A stretch of 64,000 bases of DNA, taken from NCBI RefSeq assembly GCF_947495825.1, contig NZ_CANMAH010000004.1, positions 124,001 to 188,000 of the forward strand, given 5' to 3'. The stretch is from an uncultured Psychrobacter sp. (GTDB lineage: Bacteria > Pseudomonadota > Gammaproteobacteria > Pseudomonadales > Moraxellaceae). The translations under genes were made by a program, and so were the position numbers. The notes under the pieces are model-generated. The model was not told where the DNA came from, made no database searches, and worked only from the letters and a program-made list of their open reading frames with translations. Numbering within the stretch: position 1 is the stretch's first letter; the number at the start of each line of letters is the position of its first letter. This document shows positions 11,676-21,695 of this stretch, one piece after another.

Positions 11676-12755
11676 CTAGAATAAGTATTCTAGGCCAGCA
11701 CCAACTACAAGCACTTCTGCATCACCGCTTGCAGTAGCGAATATATCTTCGTTAGTATCAGGATCTTGTTCGTTAGTATTATATGTATAACCAATATTAT
11801 CTGCTTTATTCATACCAGCATAGGCATGTGCAATAATGTTATCTTTATACATGTATTTGCCACCAACAACGATTTGATCTGAGTCAGAATTATCAAAACC
11901 ATTTAAGTTAGAGGTATTATTGTACTGAGTATAGATAGAAGCTGGACGAGCAAAGTTAGTTAAGCCCATTTCACCACTGATGATGAAACCTTTCTCTTTT
12001 TCAGAGCCAGCAGAGTCATAATCAGCAACTTGATATAGCGCACCCAATCTTACTGGAGCTGCCATATATTTACCCAGATCTACAGTAGCGGTACCGCGGA
12101 TGATATCACCGTCGATGTTTTGATCCTTATCATAAGCGATACCAGCGGTAAAGCCAGTACCTTGATCAAATAGCGCTGCTACACCAAAGCCTTCGTTCTC
12201 ATTTCCATTTACATCATCAGAGCTGTACATAGCAGACAGTTGTACTGGTAGACCATCATATTTTGGTGCAGTCCAGATAACTGAGCTATTAATACGGCCA
12301 CTATCTGCCATGTTTAACGCTTCAACAACCTCACTTTCATTTTGAGTCTGACCTAGGTTATCCCAGTACCCTTGGTTTACAACAACGTTGTCAATACGCG
12401 CTAAGCTCGATTGGTTTTTACCAACACGGAACTCACCAAATTGCTTGTTTACCACACCAAGATACGTATCGCGGTTAGTGAAGGTAGCATTATCGCCATC
12501 AATACTTGTGCCATACTCTAACTGATAGATCACATCAGTATTAGCTGTCATGGCTTCAGAACCTTTAAGACCAATACGTGAAGCATGAGAGTTAATCTCT
12601 AACGTATCTTCGTCGTACATGTTACCAGCAGGACCATCAAACTCAACGTTCTCATAGTCAGCTGCTAAAAAAGCTTTACCGTATAGAGTTGGTGCTGCAT
12701 TGGCTGCAGATACAGATAAAGCTGCAACGGCTGAAGCTAAAAGTAGTTTTTTCAT
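11676..12755 (-). CDS. Outer-membrane porin, paralogue 3
   Basis: The 359-residue product is the third tandem porin. It has a signal peptide (cleavage near ANA-APTLYGK), GLKGSEAMTANTDVIYQLEYG, RVGKNQSSLARID in the loop-3 region and the ending VGAGLEYLF. It is shorter through the middle than the other two and has a longer last surface loop (TNEQDPDTNEDIF region). It has a good ribosome site (GGAG), the UUCG terminator and a long leader, which suggests it may be the strongly expressed member; that is inference. The region just upstream of its start (ACTTTACAATTTTAGTAATG) resembles the matching region of porin 1, so the duplication included the leader. Confidence 0.93.
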   Translation of the reverse strand: MKKLLLASAVAALSVSAANAAPTLYGKAFLAADYENVEFDGPAGNMYDEDTLEINSHASRIGLKGSEAMTANTDVIYQLEYGTSIDGDNATFTNRDTYLGVVNKQFGEFRVGKNQSSLARIDNVVVNQGYWDNLGQTQNESEVVEALNMADSGRINSSVIWTAPKYDGLPVQLSAMYSSDDVNGNENEGFGVAALFDQGTGFTAGIAYDKDQNIDGDIIRGTATVDLGKYMAAPVRLGALYQVADYDSAGSEKEKGFIISGEMGLTNFARPASIYTQYNNTSNLNGFDNSDSDQIVVGGKYMYKDNIIAHAYAGMNKADNIGYTYNTNEQDPDTNEDIFATASGDAEVLVVGAGLEYLF

Positions 12756-13138
12756 GGGTGTATCTCCACTTTACAATTTTAGTAATGAGCGAGCTGTTAT
12801 TAGCTAGTGCTCAAAATGGTATCGTCACAGATCCTCAAAGATATAATGTGTAACTGGCTACCGATATTAGTCAGAAACAAGTGTGGCGAAGTTCTATTAC
12901 CGTAAGATGAAAAAAACCATGACTTACATAACTGATACTGACCGCGTAACCATTATGTAAACTTAGGTCTTTAACGCTCTAGTGCGTAACATCCGTTACC
13001 AAACTCATACTTCGCCTACAAGCATAACAACTCTGACATAATTTGCAACATCTTTTTTGCTGCTTAATTACAGAATATTGCTTGAATATTTACAAGACAA
13101 ATTTTGAGAGATATTTATCAATTAAAAATGAATATCCA
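12756..13138. other. Long leader and promoter region of porin 3
   Basis: This spacer contains the putative porin 3 promoter (13021-13048) and, if that is right, an untranslated leader of about 260 bases. The leader is large enough to hold a small-RNA target or a structured element. I see no reading frame with a convincing start. Confidence 0.45.
13021..13048 (-). promoter_or_regulatory. Putative promoter of porin 3
   Basis: TTGCAA, 16 bases, TATGCT on the minus strand, embedded in a stretch similar to that upstream of porin 1 (10256-10283). Conservation between paralogues is the evidence. Confidence 0.55.
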
Positions 13139-13175
13139 TAAAAAACACCACCAGCCTTTGAAAAGACTAGTGGTG
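13139..13175 (-). terminator. Intrinsic terminator of glcB
   Basis: On the minus strand CACCACTAGTC pairs with GGCTGGTGGTG (two G-U pairs) and is followed by TTTTTT. It lies about 170 bases after the glcB stop codon. Confidence 0.8.
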
Positions 13176-13344
13176 CTACTTATTACGGTGATTAGTAAAA
13201 CTACTTACTGAGCGCCTATTACTACCTATAAACTACGCAAAAACTCTCAAAAAATATTTTCAATTCGCACAAAAATAATGAGTATTTTGATAGATTATGT
13301 TTCATTATAGGGTCAATAATGGCTCATTTGGCTACTTAATCAGC

Positions 13345-15543
13345 TTATACGTTGGCTTTTAAGTCCAAACGGGCTTGATGCAATAGTGGTTCAGTATAGC
13401 CGCTTGGCTGCTCGCGTCCCTTGAATACAAGATCACAGGCAGCTTTAAATGCATATGAATGCTCAAAGTCAGAAGCCATTGGCTGATAATCTGGGTCATC
13501 TGCGTTTTGCTCATCCACGACTTTTGCCATACGTTTCATCGCATCCATGACCTGCTCTTCACTAACGACGTTATGGTGTAACCAGTTAGTGATGTGCTGA
13601 CTTGAGATACGTAAAGTAGCGCGATCTTCCATCAAGCCGACATCGTTGATATCTGGCACTTTAGAGCACCCAACCCCTTGGTTTACCCAGCGCACGACAT
13701 ATCCTAAGATACCTTGAGCATTGTTCTCAAGCTCTTGTTGCTTCTCTTCCTCTGTCCAGTTGGTATCTTTTGCCAATGGAATGGTCAAGATATTATCTAA
13801 GCTTGCACGCTGGCGTGATTTTAGACTGTCTTGGACATCAGCGACGTTTACTTGATGATAGTGCATGCTATGCAAGGTTGCCCCAGTTGGTGATGGCACC
13901 CATGCAGTATTGGCACCCGCTTTTGGATGCGCAGCTTTGGTATCCATCATCTCTTTCATCTCGTCAGGCTTCGCCCACATGCCTTTACCAATCTGAGCAT
14001 GACCTTGCAAACCAGTCTCTAGTCCGATATCAACGTTCCACTGCTCATAGGCTGGTTGCCATGCCTGCGACTTCATCTCACCTTTGGGTACAAATGCTCC
14101 AGCGTTCATGCTGGTATGCATCTCATCACCAGTACGATCTAAAAAGCCTGTGTTAATAAAGATGACGCGCTCTTTTGCTTGACGAATGGCTTCTTTTAGG
14201 TTGACCGTCATGCGGCGCTCTTCATCCATAATGCCGATTTTGATCGTATTGCGCTCTAAGCCCAATAAGTCTTCTGAGGCGTTAAATAAGTCATTGGCCA
14301 TTTTGACTTCTTCAGGACCATGCATTTTTGGTTTGACGATATACATTGAGCCCGTGCGAGAGTTCGACAGCTCATTTCTTCCCTTGATGTCATTTAAAGA
14401 CAATAACGGCGTGATTAAACCATCCATTAACCCTTCAAATATCTCTTCAGGCCCATCACCTAAGTCGACTAAAATGGCAGGGTTTTGCATCAAGTGACCG
14501 ACATTACGAATGAGTAGCAGTGAGCGACCAGGTAGGATTAGCTTACCGCCATCTGGGGTGTTGTATTCACGATCTGGGTTTTGTTTACGCGTACGAGTCT
14601 TGCCGCCTTTTTCAAAGGTCTCTTGCAAGTTGCCATTCATAAGGCCAAACCAATTGCGATATACTTCAACCTTTTCTTCTGCATCGACAGCAGCGATGGA
14701 GTCTTCGCAATCTTGAATAGCGGTAATGGCAGACTCTAGCAGTACGTCTTTAATATTTGCAGGATCGTCTTTGCCTACTGGATGACTCCCATCAATCTGA
14801 ATCTCAACGTGTAGATTATTATTCTTTAACAAGATACCCGTTGGGCTATCAGCCTCGCCAACATAACCGACAAACTTAGCTGGATCTTGTAGTTGCGTAC
14901 TGCCCTCGCCTAGCGTAACTTCAAGGTTGCCATCGACTACTTTAAAGCCTGTAGCATCGCTGTAAGAGCCTGATGCCAATGCAAAATTGTCATCTAAGAA
15001 GTTTTTGGCATAAGCGACGACCGCAGCACCGCGAGTAGGATTGTAACCACCTGTTGCTTCTTGACCATTTTCATCACTAATCACATCAGTACCATATAAC
15101 GCATCATAGAGACTGCCCCAACGTGCGTTGGTAGCATTTAGGGCATAACGAGCGTTACGTACAGGTACGACCAGCTGTGGTCCTGCGATATGAGCTATCT
15201 CATCATCGACATTTTGGGTACTTACTTTAAAGTCCTCGCCTTCTGGTAATAAGTAGCCAATCTCTTTTAAGAAAGCTTTATAAGTAGGATAGTCAATCTC
15301 ACCGTCTTTGGCAGGATGGTCTAAATGCCACTGATCAATCTGACTTTGCATTTTATCGCGGATAGCCAGTAGCTCTTTATTGCGCGGAGTAAACTCTTTG
15401 ACAACCTTTTCAAAACCTGACCAATAACTATCCGAATCAACGCCAACTTTAGGCAGTACTTCGTTTTCAATGAAGTTATACATTTGCTGGTCAATTGCGA
15501 GAATGCCTTTTTGGATACGATTAGAGTGAGAAGTCTGGTTCAT
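13345..15543 (-). CDS. glcB: Malate synthase G
   Basis: Malate synthase condenses glyoxylate with acetyl-CoA to malate. The 732-residue length identifies isoform G, which is about 200 residues longer than isoform A. Visible family segments are [11 protein letters not shown] with the following [17 protein letters not shown], the catalytic-region [30 protein letters not shown] and the C-terminal [17 protein letters not shown]. The start is preceded by AAGGA. The gene stands alone between porin 3 and miaE with its own terminator; isocitrate lyase is not in the window. It could also consume the glyoxylate made by the urate pathway at the other end of the window. Confidence 0.97.
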   Translation of the reverse strand: MNQTSHSNRIQKGILAIDQQMYNFIENEVLPKVGVDSDSYWSGFEKVVKEFTPRNKELLAIRDKMQSQIDQWHLDHPAKDGEIDYPTYKAFLKEIGYLLPEGEDFKVSTQNVDDEIAHIAGPQLVVPVRNARYALNATNARWGSLYDALYGTDVISDENGQEATGGYNPTRGAAVVAYAKNFLDDNFALASGSYSDATGFKVVDGNLEVTLGEGSTQLQDPAKFVGYVGEADSPTGILLKNNNLHVEIQIDGSHPVGKDDPANIKDVLLESAITAIQDCEDSIAAVDAEEKVEVYRNWFGLMNGNLQETFEKGGKTRTRKQNPDREYNTPDGGKLILPGRSLLLIRNVGHLMQNPAILVDLGDGPEEIFEGLMDGLITPLLSLNDIKGRNELSNSRTGSMYIVKPKMHGPEEVKMANDLFNASEDLLGLERNTIKIGIMDEERRMTVNLKEAIRQAKERVIFINTGFLDRTGDEMHTSMNAGAFVPKGEMKSQAWQPAYEQWNVDIGLETGLQGHAQIGKGMWAKPDEMKEMMDTKAAHPKAGANTAWVPSPTGATLHSMHYHQVNVADVQDSLKSRQRASLDNILTIPLAKDTNWTEEEKQQELENNAQGILGYVVRWVNQGVGCSKVPDINDVGLMEDRATLRISSQHITNWLHHNVVSEEQVMDAMKRMAKVVDEQNADDPDYQPMASDFEHSYAFKAACDLVFKGREQPSGYTEPLLHQARLDLKANV

Positions 15544-16231
15544 AGTGGTGTCCTTATCTGTTGATGATAGAATTCAATGGTGGTTTATTATAATAGCGGT
15601 TACGCTTGGGAGATGTTTAGCACCCAGTATTCAATCCAAATTTGAATAGAGTGCCAAGCAAGTGTTGTAGAGCTTGATGTAAACTATATAGATGAGACGA
15701 TCAATATCTGATAACAGTTAAGACAGCACTACCTATATAGTCTTGGTACTGACAGTATGTATTACAACATCGTTGATGGTTGTCATACTGGCAATTGATA
15801 TTAGAATAAAATGTCTCTAAAACAAAATATTATCCTACTATCAAATTACGAAATAAACAACAGCGAGACATTCACAAAATAAATGTTTGAGCTGTATAAA
15901 AATGATGTCGTAGAATCCATAAGCTTTGGAGGCTATAACAGATACTACTCAAGGAAATGACTCAAGGGTAAGTATAAACTGTAAGCAATGATTACAGAGT
16001 AGAATATTATCAGCAGTGGCTTTAGCAGTTTCCCACTATTTACATGATTGGTTAATGATTCATGTAATGACAGCCTACTGTTATACTGTGTCGCCCACAG
16101 ATTGAACTGTCTGTTTTTTATTCATTTTGCTCATTATTAGTGCTGATAATATCAGTGCTAACTAGATGGATGCTAACTCCAGCCAGTTTGAAATAAAATC
16201 GTTACGTTAATAGCCAGTAGTAGAGAACCTC
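15544..16231. other. Divergent intergenic region glcB / miaE
   Basis: This 688-base spacer holds the upstream regions of glcB and miaE. A TATAAT box on the minus strand lies about 45 bases upstream of the glcB start (plus-strand 15587-15592). I saw no tRNA, no strong hairpin with a T-run and no reading frame above about 60 codons. The length is unusual for this window, so an unrecognised small RNA is possible but not supported. Confidence 0.4.
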
Positions 16232-16936
16232 ATGAGTGATGTAATAAATAATATAAACGATAATACTTTTCAAGACAACAACCGTCAAAACGACGATAGT
16301 ATTGATATTACCCAATTACGGACACCTATTAAGGTAGACATGTCTCCTATCTACGAATTCTTGGGTAGTCGAACCACACAAACTTGGGTAGACGCTGCTA
16401 TTGCTAACTTACCACTAATCATCCAAGACCATGCCAATTGTGAAAAGAAAGCGGCAGGGACTGCGATGAATCTACTGTTTCGTTACGAGTTCTCTTATGA
16501 TTTACAGCGTAAACTGGCCCAGCTGATACGCGAGGAGATGCTCCACTATGAACAAGTACTTGGCATCATGAACGAGCGCGGTCAAGATTGGACGTATCTT
16601 AGTGCTGGTCGTTATGCAAAAGGTATGTTAAAGCATAAACGTACTTATGAGCCAGCTGCTATGGTAGATGTTCTCATTATCGGTGCCTTTATAGAAGCAC
16701 GCTCTTGTGAGCGTTTTGCAGCTCTTGCAGAGGTCATTGATGATGAACGCTTAGCCAAATACTATCGTTACTTACTCAAGTCAGAAAGTCGCCATTTTAA
16801 AGATTATCTGGCACTCGCTCAGTCATTATGTGATGACAATATCGATGATCGTGTGGCACTATTTAAAGAAGTAGAAGCAGAGCTAATATCCAGTCCAGAT
16901 AGTGAGCTACGCTTTCACAGCGGTACACCAGTGTAG
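16232..16936 (+). CDS. miaE: tRNA 2-methylthio-N6-isopentenyladenosine(37) hydroxylase
   Basis: MiaE is a non-haem di-iron monooxygenase that hydroxylates the isopentenyl group of ms2i6A at position 37 of tRNAs reading UNN codons. The 234-residue protein shows the expected ligand pattern: a Glu in NCEKKAAG, REEMLHYEQ with the ExxH pair, EARSCERF and SESRHFKDY with the second ExxH. The first 35 residues, rich in Asn and Asp, are not part of the fold. The start is preceded by AGAGAA, and no good alternative ATG occurs before the conserved domain other than the Met near residue 37. It appears monocistronic. Confidence 0.9.
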   Translation: MSDVINNINDNTFQDNNRQNDDSIDITQLRTPIKVDMSPIYEFLGSRTTQTWVDAAIANLPLIIQDHANCEKKAAGTAMNLLFRYEFSYDLQRKLAQLIREEMLHYEQVLGIMNERGQDWTYLSAGRYAKGMLKHKRTYEPAAMVDVLIIGAFIEARSCERFAALAEVIDDERLAKYYRYLLKSESRHFKDYLALAQSLCDDNIDDRVALFKEVEAELISSPDSELRFHSGTPV

Positions 16937-17136
16937 GGACGATTTATAATATATAGTCTTATAATAATAGAAGCTACTACTACTGACTAAGGTTTTTTAC
17001 GTAGCCAGTGGTAGTACCTTTCAGTTATAGTACCTTTGTCTTTTATGGTGACATGACTTTTATAACATCACGTTAGCTGGATACGGCCAATCGTTCGCCT
17101 TTACTTTCTAACCTTTACGATTTACAAAGGTACTCG

Positions 17137-17355
17137 CTACTTGTCATCTTCCATAAGTGGGCTATCGTATTGCTTGACATCTTTTGCGATATTATGCGGA
17201 TCATGATCATCGCTTTTGCGTTCGGCAGCGGCTGGGTTCGCTTTTTGCAAAGCATCATCAGGCACAATACCGTTATTATCATCTGCGTCTTTTAATTCAT
17301 AGTCTTCATCAACATTGTTGTTTTTATTAACACTATTGTCTTGTGGCGTACTCAT
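17137..17355 (-). CDS. Small acidic hydrophilic protein A (72 aa)
   Basis: I do not recognise this protein. It has 72 residues, is rich in Asp, Asn and Lys, and contains no hydrophobic segment, so it is probably intrinsically disordered and cytoplasmic. The ATG follows an AAGGAA ribosome site within a TATAATAATAAGG leader; similar ATAATAA..AAGG leaders precede two of the three other small acidic genes on this strand. Its ending (KQYDSPLMEDDK) is distinctive. Four such genes in a row suggest a shared role, perhaps in stress or desiccation, but nothing in the sequence proves that. Confidence 0.65.
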   Translation of the reverse strand: MSTPQDNSVNKNNNVDEDYELKDADDNNGIVPDDALQKANPAAAERKSDDHDPHNIAKDVKQYDSPLMEDDK

Positions 17356-17443
17356 CAGCTTTCCTTATTATTATAGTGACCAGTTAAATTAAATACAGAC
17401 CATTTTATATAGGACTTATAAAGAAAATACACGGTGTCACTTA

Positions 17444-17926
17444 CTAACGAATTGAATTCTTTTCGTCTGGATTTAAAGTACGTGACTGGGCATTGGCAAC
17501 ACTAGCATAGCGATTTGTATCAGTAATCTCTTCGCTTTTGGGCGCTGAACTACCAACGGTTTCTTCGTTGATGTCATCATCAAACGCTGTACCGCCTTCT
17601 TGATCGCGGCGATCAGGCTGACGTGCTGGATTATCACCATCATTTACATGCTCTGAGTCAACCACTTCATCATTGAAGGTATCAGTCCCTTTATTAACTG
17701 AGGTATTGGCCTCAATTTCATCACGACTGTCATGAAAATCTTCTTTATCGGTCGTGGCTGACTTTTCCGACAATGGCGGATTACTCACATCATCACGTTC
17801 TAAGTTGTTACGCTCTAGATTATTGCGTTCTAAATCGTTACTGCGTAAGTCCTTTTTGTCTACACCGCTATCTACACTATCGTCTGTAATAGGCGTCTTG
17901 GTCAGGGCAGGATCTTTAGTTTGCAT
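17444..17926 (-). CDS. Acidic low-complexity protein B (160 aa) with LERNN repeats
   Basis: The 160-residue product is strongly acidic and hydrophilic throughout (Asp, Glu, Asn, Ser, Thr), without cysteine or a membrane segment, so probably disordered. Near residues 30-45 it carries tandem pentapeptides of the form (N/D)LER(N/D), encoded by 15-bp repeats at 17796-17840. The C-terminal half (PARQPDRRDQEGGTAFDDD) shows no known domain to me. The ribosome site AAGGAA is good. It sits 88 bases upstream of protein A and 70 bases downstream of protein C on the same strand, so the genes may be co-transcribed. Confidence 0.65.
   Translation of the reverse strand: MQTKDPALTKTPITDDSVDSGVDKKDLRSNDLERNNLERNNLERDDVSNPPLSEKSATTDKEDFHDSRDEIEANTSVNKGTDTFNDEVVDSEHVNDGDNPARQPDRRDQEGGTAFDDDINEETVGSSAPKSEEITDTNRYASVANAQSRTLNPDEKNSIR
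17796..17840. repeat. Three 15-bp in-frame tandem repeats
   Basis: Units 17796-17810, 17811-17825 and 17826-17840 follow the pattern cgytctaratyrttr with a few substitutions and encode the pentapeptide repeat of the acidic protein B. The unit length keeps the frame, so copy number can vary without disrupting the gene. Confidence 0.8.
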
Positions 17927-17996
17927 GAATATTTCCTTATCTTTTTATTATAAAGTTATTGAATTGGTCGAGTAATGATTAAAAGCTTATAGAGTC

Positions 17997-18248
17997 CTAT
18001 GGGTTGTTCTTTTGACTTAAGTCATGAGCATTTAGATCAGCGACATTTTTGCCTCCTGGAGGCAGATCCTCTTCCTTACGGGGATCAACAAACACTTCAT
18101 CTGTTTCTTGAGATGTCTGCTCTGGCCCATCTATATTTGGCTCATACTTACGACCTTCATAACTGTCTTTAGGGTTCTCTGGGCGCGCGGACGCAGGATC
18201 ATCCATTGGCACGGCTTCTTCATTATTTGGACGAGTATTGTCTGGCAT
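17997..18248 (-). CDS. Small acidic hydrophilic protein C (83 aa)
   Basis: This 83-residue protein is rich in Pro, Asp, Glu and Asn, with motifs such as DPASARPENPKDSYEGR and PRKEEDLPPGGKN. It has no hydrophobic core, no cysteine and no signal peptide, so it is probably disordered. The ATG follows GAGGAA at good spacing. It is third in reading order from the right in the cluster of four small acidic genes. I do not recognise a family. Confidence 0.65.
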   Translation of the reverse strand: MPDNTRPNNEEAVPMDDPASARPENPKDSYEGRKYEPNIDGPEQTSQETDEVFVDPRKEEDLPPGGKNVADLNAHDLSQKNNP

Positions 18249-18343
18249 AGCATGTTCCTCGCGTTTATAGTCTAATATGGTCTGAAAGTTTCTTTAAGAT
18301 ATTAGGGTTATAACTCTAATACGGTTATAGCTCTAAATACAGG

Positions 18344-18514
18344 TTATTTGTCTGTACGCAGATCTTCTTCAATAAAAGGCGTCTGCTCTTCCTCGCTTAG
18401 ATTTTCAGCAGTATTAGTCTGACTGGTGTTATTTAAGTTTTTGTCAATCTGTTGAGTATCTACTTGTTCTGCAGCTTTTTTGACATCTGAAACATTGTTA
18501 TTTGTATCACTCAT
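18344..18514 (-). CDS. Small acidic hydrophilic protein D (56 aa)
   Basis: This short frame encodes 56 residues beginning MSDTNNNVSDVKKAAEQVD and ending in EEDLRTDK. It is acidic and hydrophilic like its three neighbours. A strong ribosome site (GGTAGGAG) lies 7-8 bases before the ATG, and the leader ATAATAAAAAAGG resembles those of proteins A and B. A TATAAT box on the minus strand at 18586-18591 could be the promoter of the whole group. Composition, position and ribosome site argue for a real gene despite its size. Confidence 0.65.
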   Translation of the reverse strand: MSDTNNNVSDVKKAAEQVDTQQIDKNLNNTSQTNTAENLSEEEQTPFIEEDLRTDK

Positions 18515-18838
18515 AATAGGCTCCTACCTTTTTTATTATCTATCATTGGTTTATAAAATTGACTTTATTATTTAAATCTACATTGATTATAGGTGCCAAG
18601 TAATTGATAGCACTAGTGTACTGCCGTATCAATATGTGAATAAATGTGATGTTAAAAGACAGTTTGTAACCTTAGACGGCGGACGATTGATAACAGTCGG
18701 CTACTTATACTTTTTGCATGTTTTATGCAATTTGGCAGAACTCACGACACGCGCTAACAAAATTTGCTACCATATATTTTTAAAAACCACGTATCTTTAA
18801 AAAAGTGACTCATCGTTTATTGTCTAGGTAATCAAATT
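18515..18838. other. Divergent spacer between the acidic cluster and the DUF2058 gene
   Basis: The spacer carries the leader of protein D, a candidate -10 box for it (18586-18591, minus) and a small hairpin (TTGCAT / ATGCAA at 18714-18730). Nothing else is evident. Confidence 0.4.
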
Positions 18839-19384
18839 ATGGCCAAAAATGCCCTACAAGCTCAACTTTTAAAAGCTGGCTTGGTTGATAGCAAAAAAGC
18901 TAAAAAGTTAAACAAACAGTCTCAACATGCCAAACGTACTGGTGACTCATCAAATATTGAGGCCAAAAAGGCTCTGGCAGAAGCGCAGGCAAAAAAGGTA
19001 GAAAAGGATCAGAAGCTCAATCAAGAAAAACAGCAAATCTTAGAACAAAAAACGCTAAAAGCTAATATCATTCAAATGATCAAACAGCATCAGATTAAAG
19101 AGACACTCACGGGTACAGAAAGTGATGTTAGCTATCAATTCGTTGATCAGTCTAAAATAAAAAAGATCCACATCACTCAAAAACTGTATGATCAGATAGT
19201 GGCTGGTCATGTGGTTATTGCGCGGCTAGAAGAGGGGTATGCGCTACTTCCCCGCCCGTTAGCAGATCGTATAGATGCCAAGTTAGAAGGGTTTATCGTC
19301 GTGTCCAACGACAAGTCAGACACTGAGATAGATGATGATGATCCTTATGCAGCCTATGTGATCCCAGATGATCTGATGTGGTAG
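18839..19384 (+). CDS. DUF2058 (YaiL-like) protein
   Basis: The 181-residue protein matches the DUF2058/YaiL family as I recall it: the start MAKNALQAQLLKAGLVDSKK, a Lys- and Gln-rich coiled-coil region to about residue 80, then a compact C-terminal domain with the segments VSYQFVD, KIKKIHIT and VIARLEEGYALLPRPLADRI. The family is described as nucleoprotein or polynucleotide-associated, but its role is not established. The gene ends 6 bases before the end of ppk on the other strand, so the two overlap at the transcript level unless terminated by convergence. Confidence 0.82.
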   Translation: MAKNALQAQLLKAGLVDSKKAKKLNKQSQHAKRTGDSSNIEAKKALAEAQAKKVEKDQKLNQEKQQILEQKTLKANIIQMIKQHQIKETLTGTESDVSYQFVDQSKIKKIHITQKLYDQIVAGHVVIARLEEGYALLPRPLADRIDAKLEGFIVVSNDKSDTEIDDDDPYAAYVIPDDLMW

Positions 19385-19390
19385 GGATTG

Positions 19391-21589
19391 TTAGGTTTTT
19401 TCACCAACGTGATTGATGGTTTTTAACAAATGCTCTTGGGCAATATGTAGTGGCTCGCCCGCTGCTGGCTGCACCTGCTCCCAACACCCATTTCCATCGA
19501 GCGTCCATGCTTGTACATTGTCTTGTAGATAGCTTTGTAAACCATCTTGATAAATTTGAGCAAATATCTTTTTGTCTTCAATTGGGAACGCAACTTCGAC
19601 CCGGTGGAATAAGTTGCGATCCATCCAGTCAGCACTGCCACAATACATCCGTTCATCACCAGCATTGTAAAAGTAGTAGATACGAGTATGCTCTAAAAAG
19701 CGACCGATGACTGAGCGCACTGTGATGTTTTCAGACAGTCCTTGTACTTGTGGACGTAAGCAGCACATAGACCGTAAGATCAGCTCAATCTTAACCCCTG
19801 CTTGCGAGGCGTCGTATAACTTACCTATCAGACGACGTTCGGTCAGAGCATTGGCTTTAACAATGATATGCGCACGCTTGCCTGCTTTGGCATGAGTGAT
19901 TTCATCATCAATAAAGCTCATCAACTTTTCATGTAAAGTAAAAGGGGCATGTAACAGTTTTTTGAGATTGGCAGGTTTGCCCATCCCCGTTAGCTCCTGA
20001 AATATTTTGTGCACATCTTCTGAGATATCAGCGTCAGCGGTAAACAAACCATAGTCCGTATAGACCTTGGCGTTAGCTGCATGGTAGTTACCCGTCCCTA
20101 GATGCACATAACGACGGATTTTGTCATCTTCACGGCGTATGATGAGCATCAGCTTGGCATGGGTTTTGTAACCGACGATACCATAGACCACGACTGCCCC
20201 TGCTTCTTGCAAATAATTGGCAACCGCAATGTTAGACGCTTCATCAAAACGTGCACGTAACTCAATAATGGCGGTCACTTCCTTACCATTACGAGCGGCA
20301 GCAGCGAGCGCTTGTACAATCTCTGAATTGGTACCTGAACGATACAAAGTCTGTTTAATCGCTAAGACTTTTGGATCGTTAGCAGCTTGCCATAATAAGT
20401 TCACCACAGGTGAGAATGCATGAAAAGGATGATGCACTAGGACATCACTTTTACGCATGGCAGCGAACATACTCGTCGCCTTTTCAAGTTTGTCGGCCTC
20501 CCTACGAAAAGCTTTTGGCACGACATGGGTAAACGGCTGATAACGCAGCGCTGGAATATTAAAATCAAAGAGCAGGCGCGTTAGGTTTACTGGTCCATTG
20601 ACGCGATACAATTGATTGTCATGTAACTCAAATTCATTGAGCAAATAATCACTGATGGGCGTTGGACAATCGGTGGTGACTTCAAGCCGCACTTTATCGC
20701 CAAAACGGCGATTTTCAAGCTCACCTTCAAGCGCTTTAGCGATATCTTCGACATCATCTGCCAAGTCCAGATCTGCATTGCGCGTCAGTCGAAACTGATG
20801 ACAGCCTGTCACATTCATACCAGGGAATAGCTCACCAATATGCTCATGAATGACAGCAGAGAGCATGACATGATGCTCTTTACCGCCCGTCAATTCATCA
20901 GGCAGGCGAATGACGCGCGGCAGACTACGCGGCGCAGGCACAATGGCTAGGTTGATATCGCGACCAAAGGCATCTTTGCCTTCTAACGTTGCGATAAAGT
21001 TTAGGCTCTTATTAACCAAGCGCGGGAATGGATGCGCAGGATCAATACTAATGGGCGTTAGTACTGGCGATACTTGCTCCGTAAAATAACGCTTCATCCA
21101 TGCTGACTGATCAGCATTTAATTCATCGCGTTTTAGATAACGGATATCTTCTTTGGCGAGGGCTGGTAGGATGTCTTCATTGAGAATACGATACTGCTCA
21201 TCTATGGCTTCGTGCGCAATGGCTGATATCTCATTCAATACCTCGCTAGGACGCATGCCATGAGCGCTCGTTGAGACATCACCGATATTAAGCTTTTGCA
21301 TGATACCTGCGACACGAATCTCAAAAAACTCATCAATGTTTGATGAAAAAATAATCAAGAAAAACAAGCGCTCAAGTAACGGATGTCGCGGGCTTGCTGC
21401 TTGTGCTAACACCCGTAGATGAAATTGCAATAAAGATAAGTCGCGATTGATATAACTACTGGGTGAGTAGCTGCCATCTTCTGAGCGTTGCCAAGCTATC
21501 TGAGTGAGACTGTGATCTTGTGTTCGATCAGGCTTATCGATATTGTCGCGTTGTATAGTAACGTTTGATGCATGGTTGGCAGTGCTCAT
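19391..21589 (-). CDS. ppk: Polyphosphate kinase 1
   Basis: PPK1 reversibly makes inorganic polyphosphate from ATP. The 732-residue protein has the N-terminal helical domain ([27 protein letters not shown]), the head domain, and two C-terminal phospholipase-D-like domains. The autophosphorylated His lies in [35 protein letters not shown] and the second His region [19 protein letters not shown] are also family hallmarks. The first 45 residues are a variable extension. The start has an AAAGGA site. No exopolyphosphatase gene is adjacent. Confidence 0.96.
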   Translation of the reverse strand: MSTANHASNVTIQRDNIDKPDRTQDHSLTQIAWQRSEDGSYSPSSYINRDLSLLQFHLRVLAQAASPRHPLLERLFFLIIFSSNIDEFFEIRVAGIMQKLNIGDVSTSAHGMRPSEVLNEISAIAHEAIDEQYRILNEDILPALAKEDIRYLKRDELNADQSAWMKRYFTEQVSPVLTPISIDPAHPFPRLVNKSLNFIATLEGKDAFGRDINLAIVPAPRSLPRVIRLPDELTGGKEHHVMLSAVIHEHIGELFPGMNVTGCHQFRLTRNADLDLADDVEDIAKALEGELENRRFGDKVRLEVTTDCPTPISDYLLNEFELHDNQLYRVNGPVNLTRLLFDFNIPALRYQPFTHVVPKAFRREADKLEKATSMFAAMRKSDVLVHHPFHAFSPVVNLLWQAANDPKVLAIKQTLYRSGTNSEIVQALAAAARNGKEVTAIIELRARFDEASNIAVANYLQEAGAVVVYGIVGYKTHAKLMLIIRREDDKIRRYVHLGTGNYHAANAKVYTDYGLFTADADISEDVHKIFQELTGMGKPANLKKLLHAPFTLHEKLMSFIDDEITHAKAGKRAHIIVKANALTERRLIGKLYDASQAGVKIELILRSMCCLRPQVQGLSENITVRSVIGRFLEHTRIYYFYNAGDERMYCGSADWMDRNLFHRVEVAFPIEDKKIFAQIYQDGLQSYLQDNVQAWTLDGNGCWEQVQPAAGEPLHIAQEHLLKTINHVGEKT

Positions 21590-21695
21590 ATCGCAGTCCT
21601 TTATAGTTATGTATCGTGGCTAAACCTTTATTCCAGTGCGCTTTGTCATTGCCAGCAAGCTTTGTCATTGATAGTCAGACTTTGCTTTTATTAAG

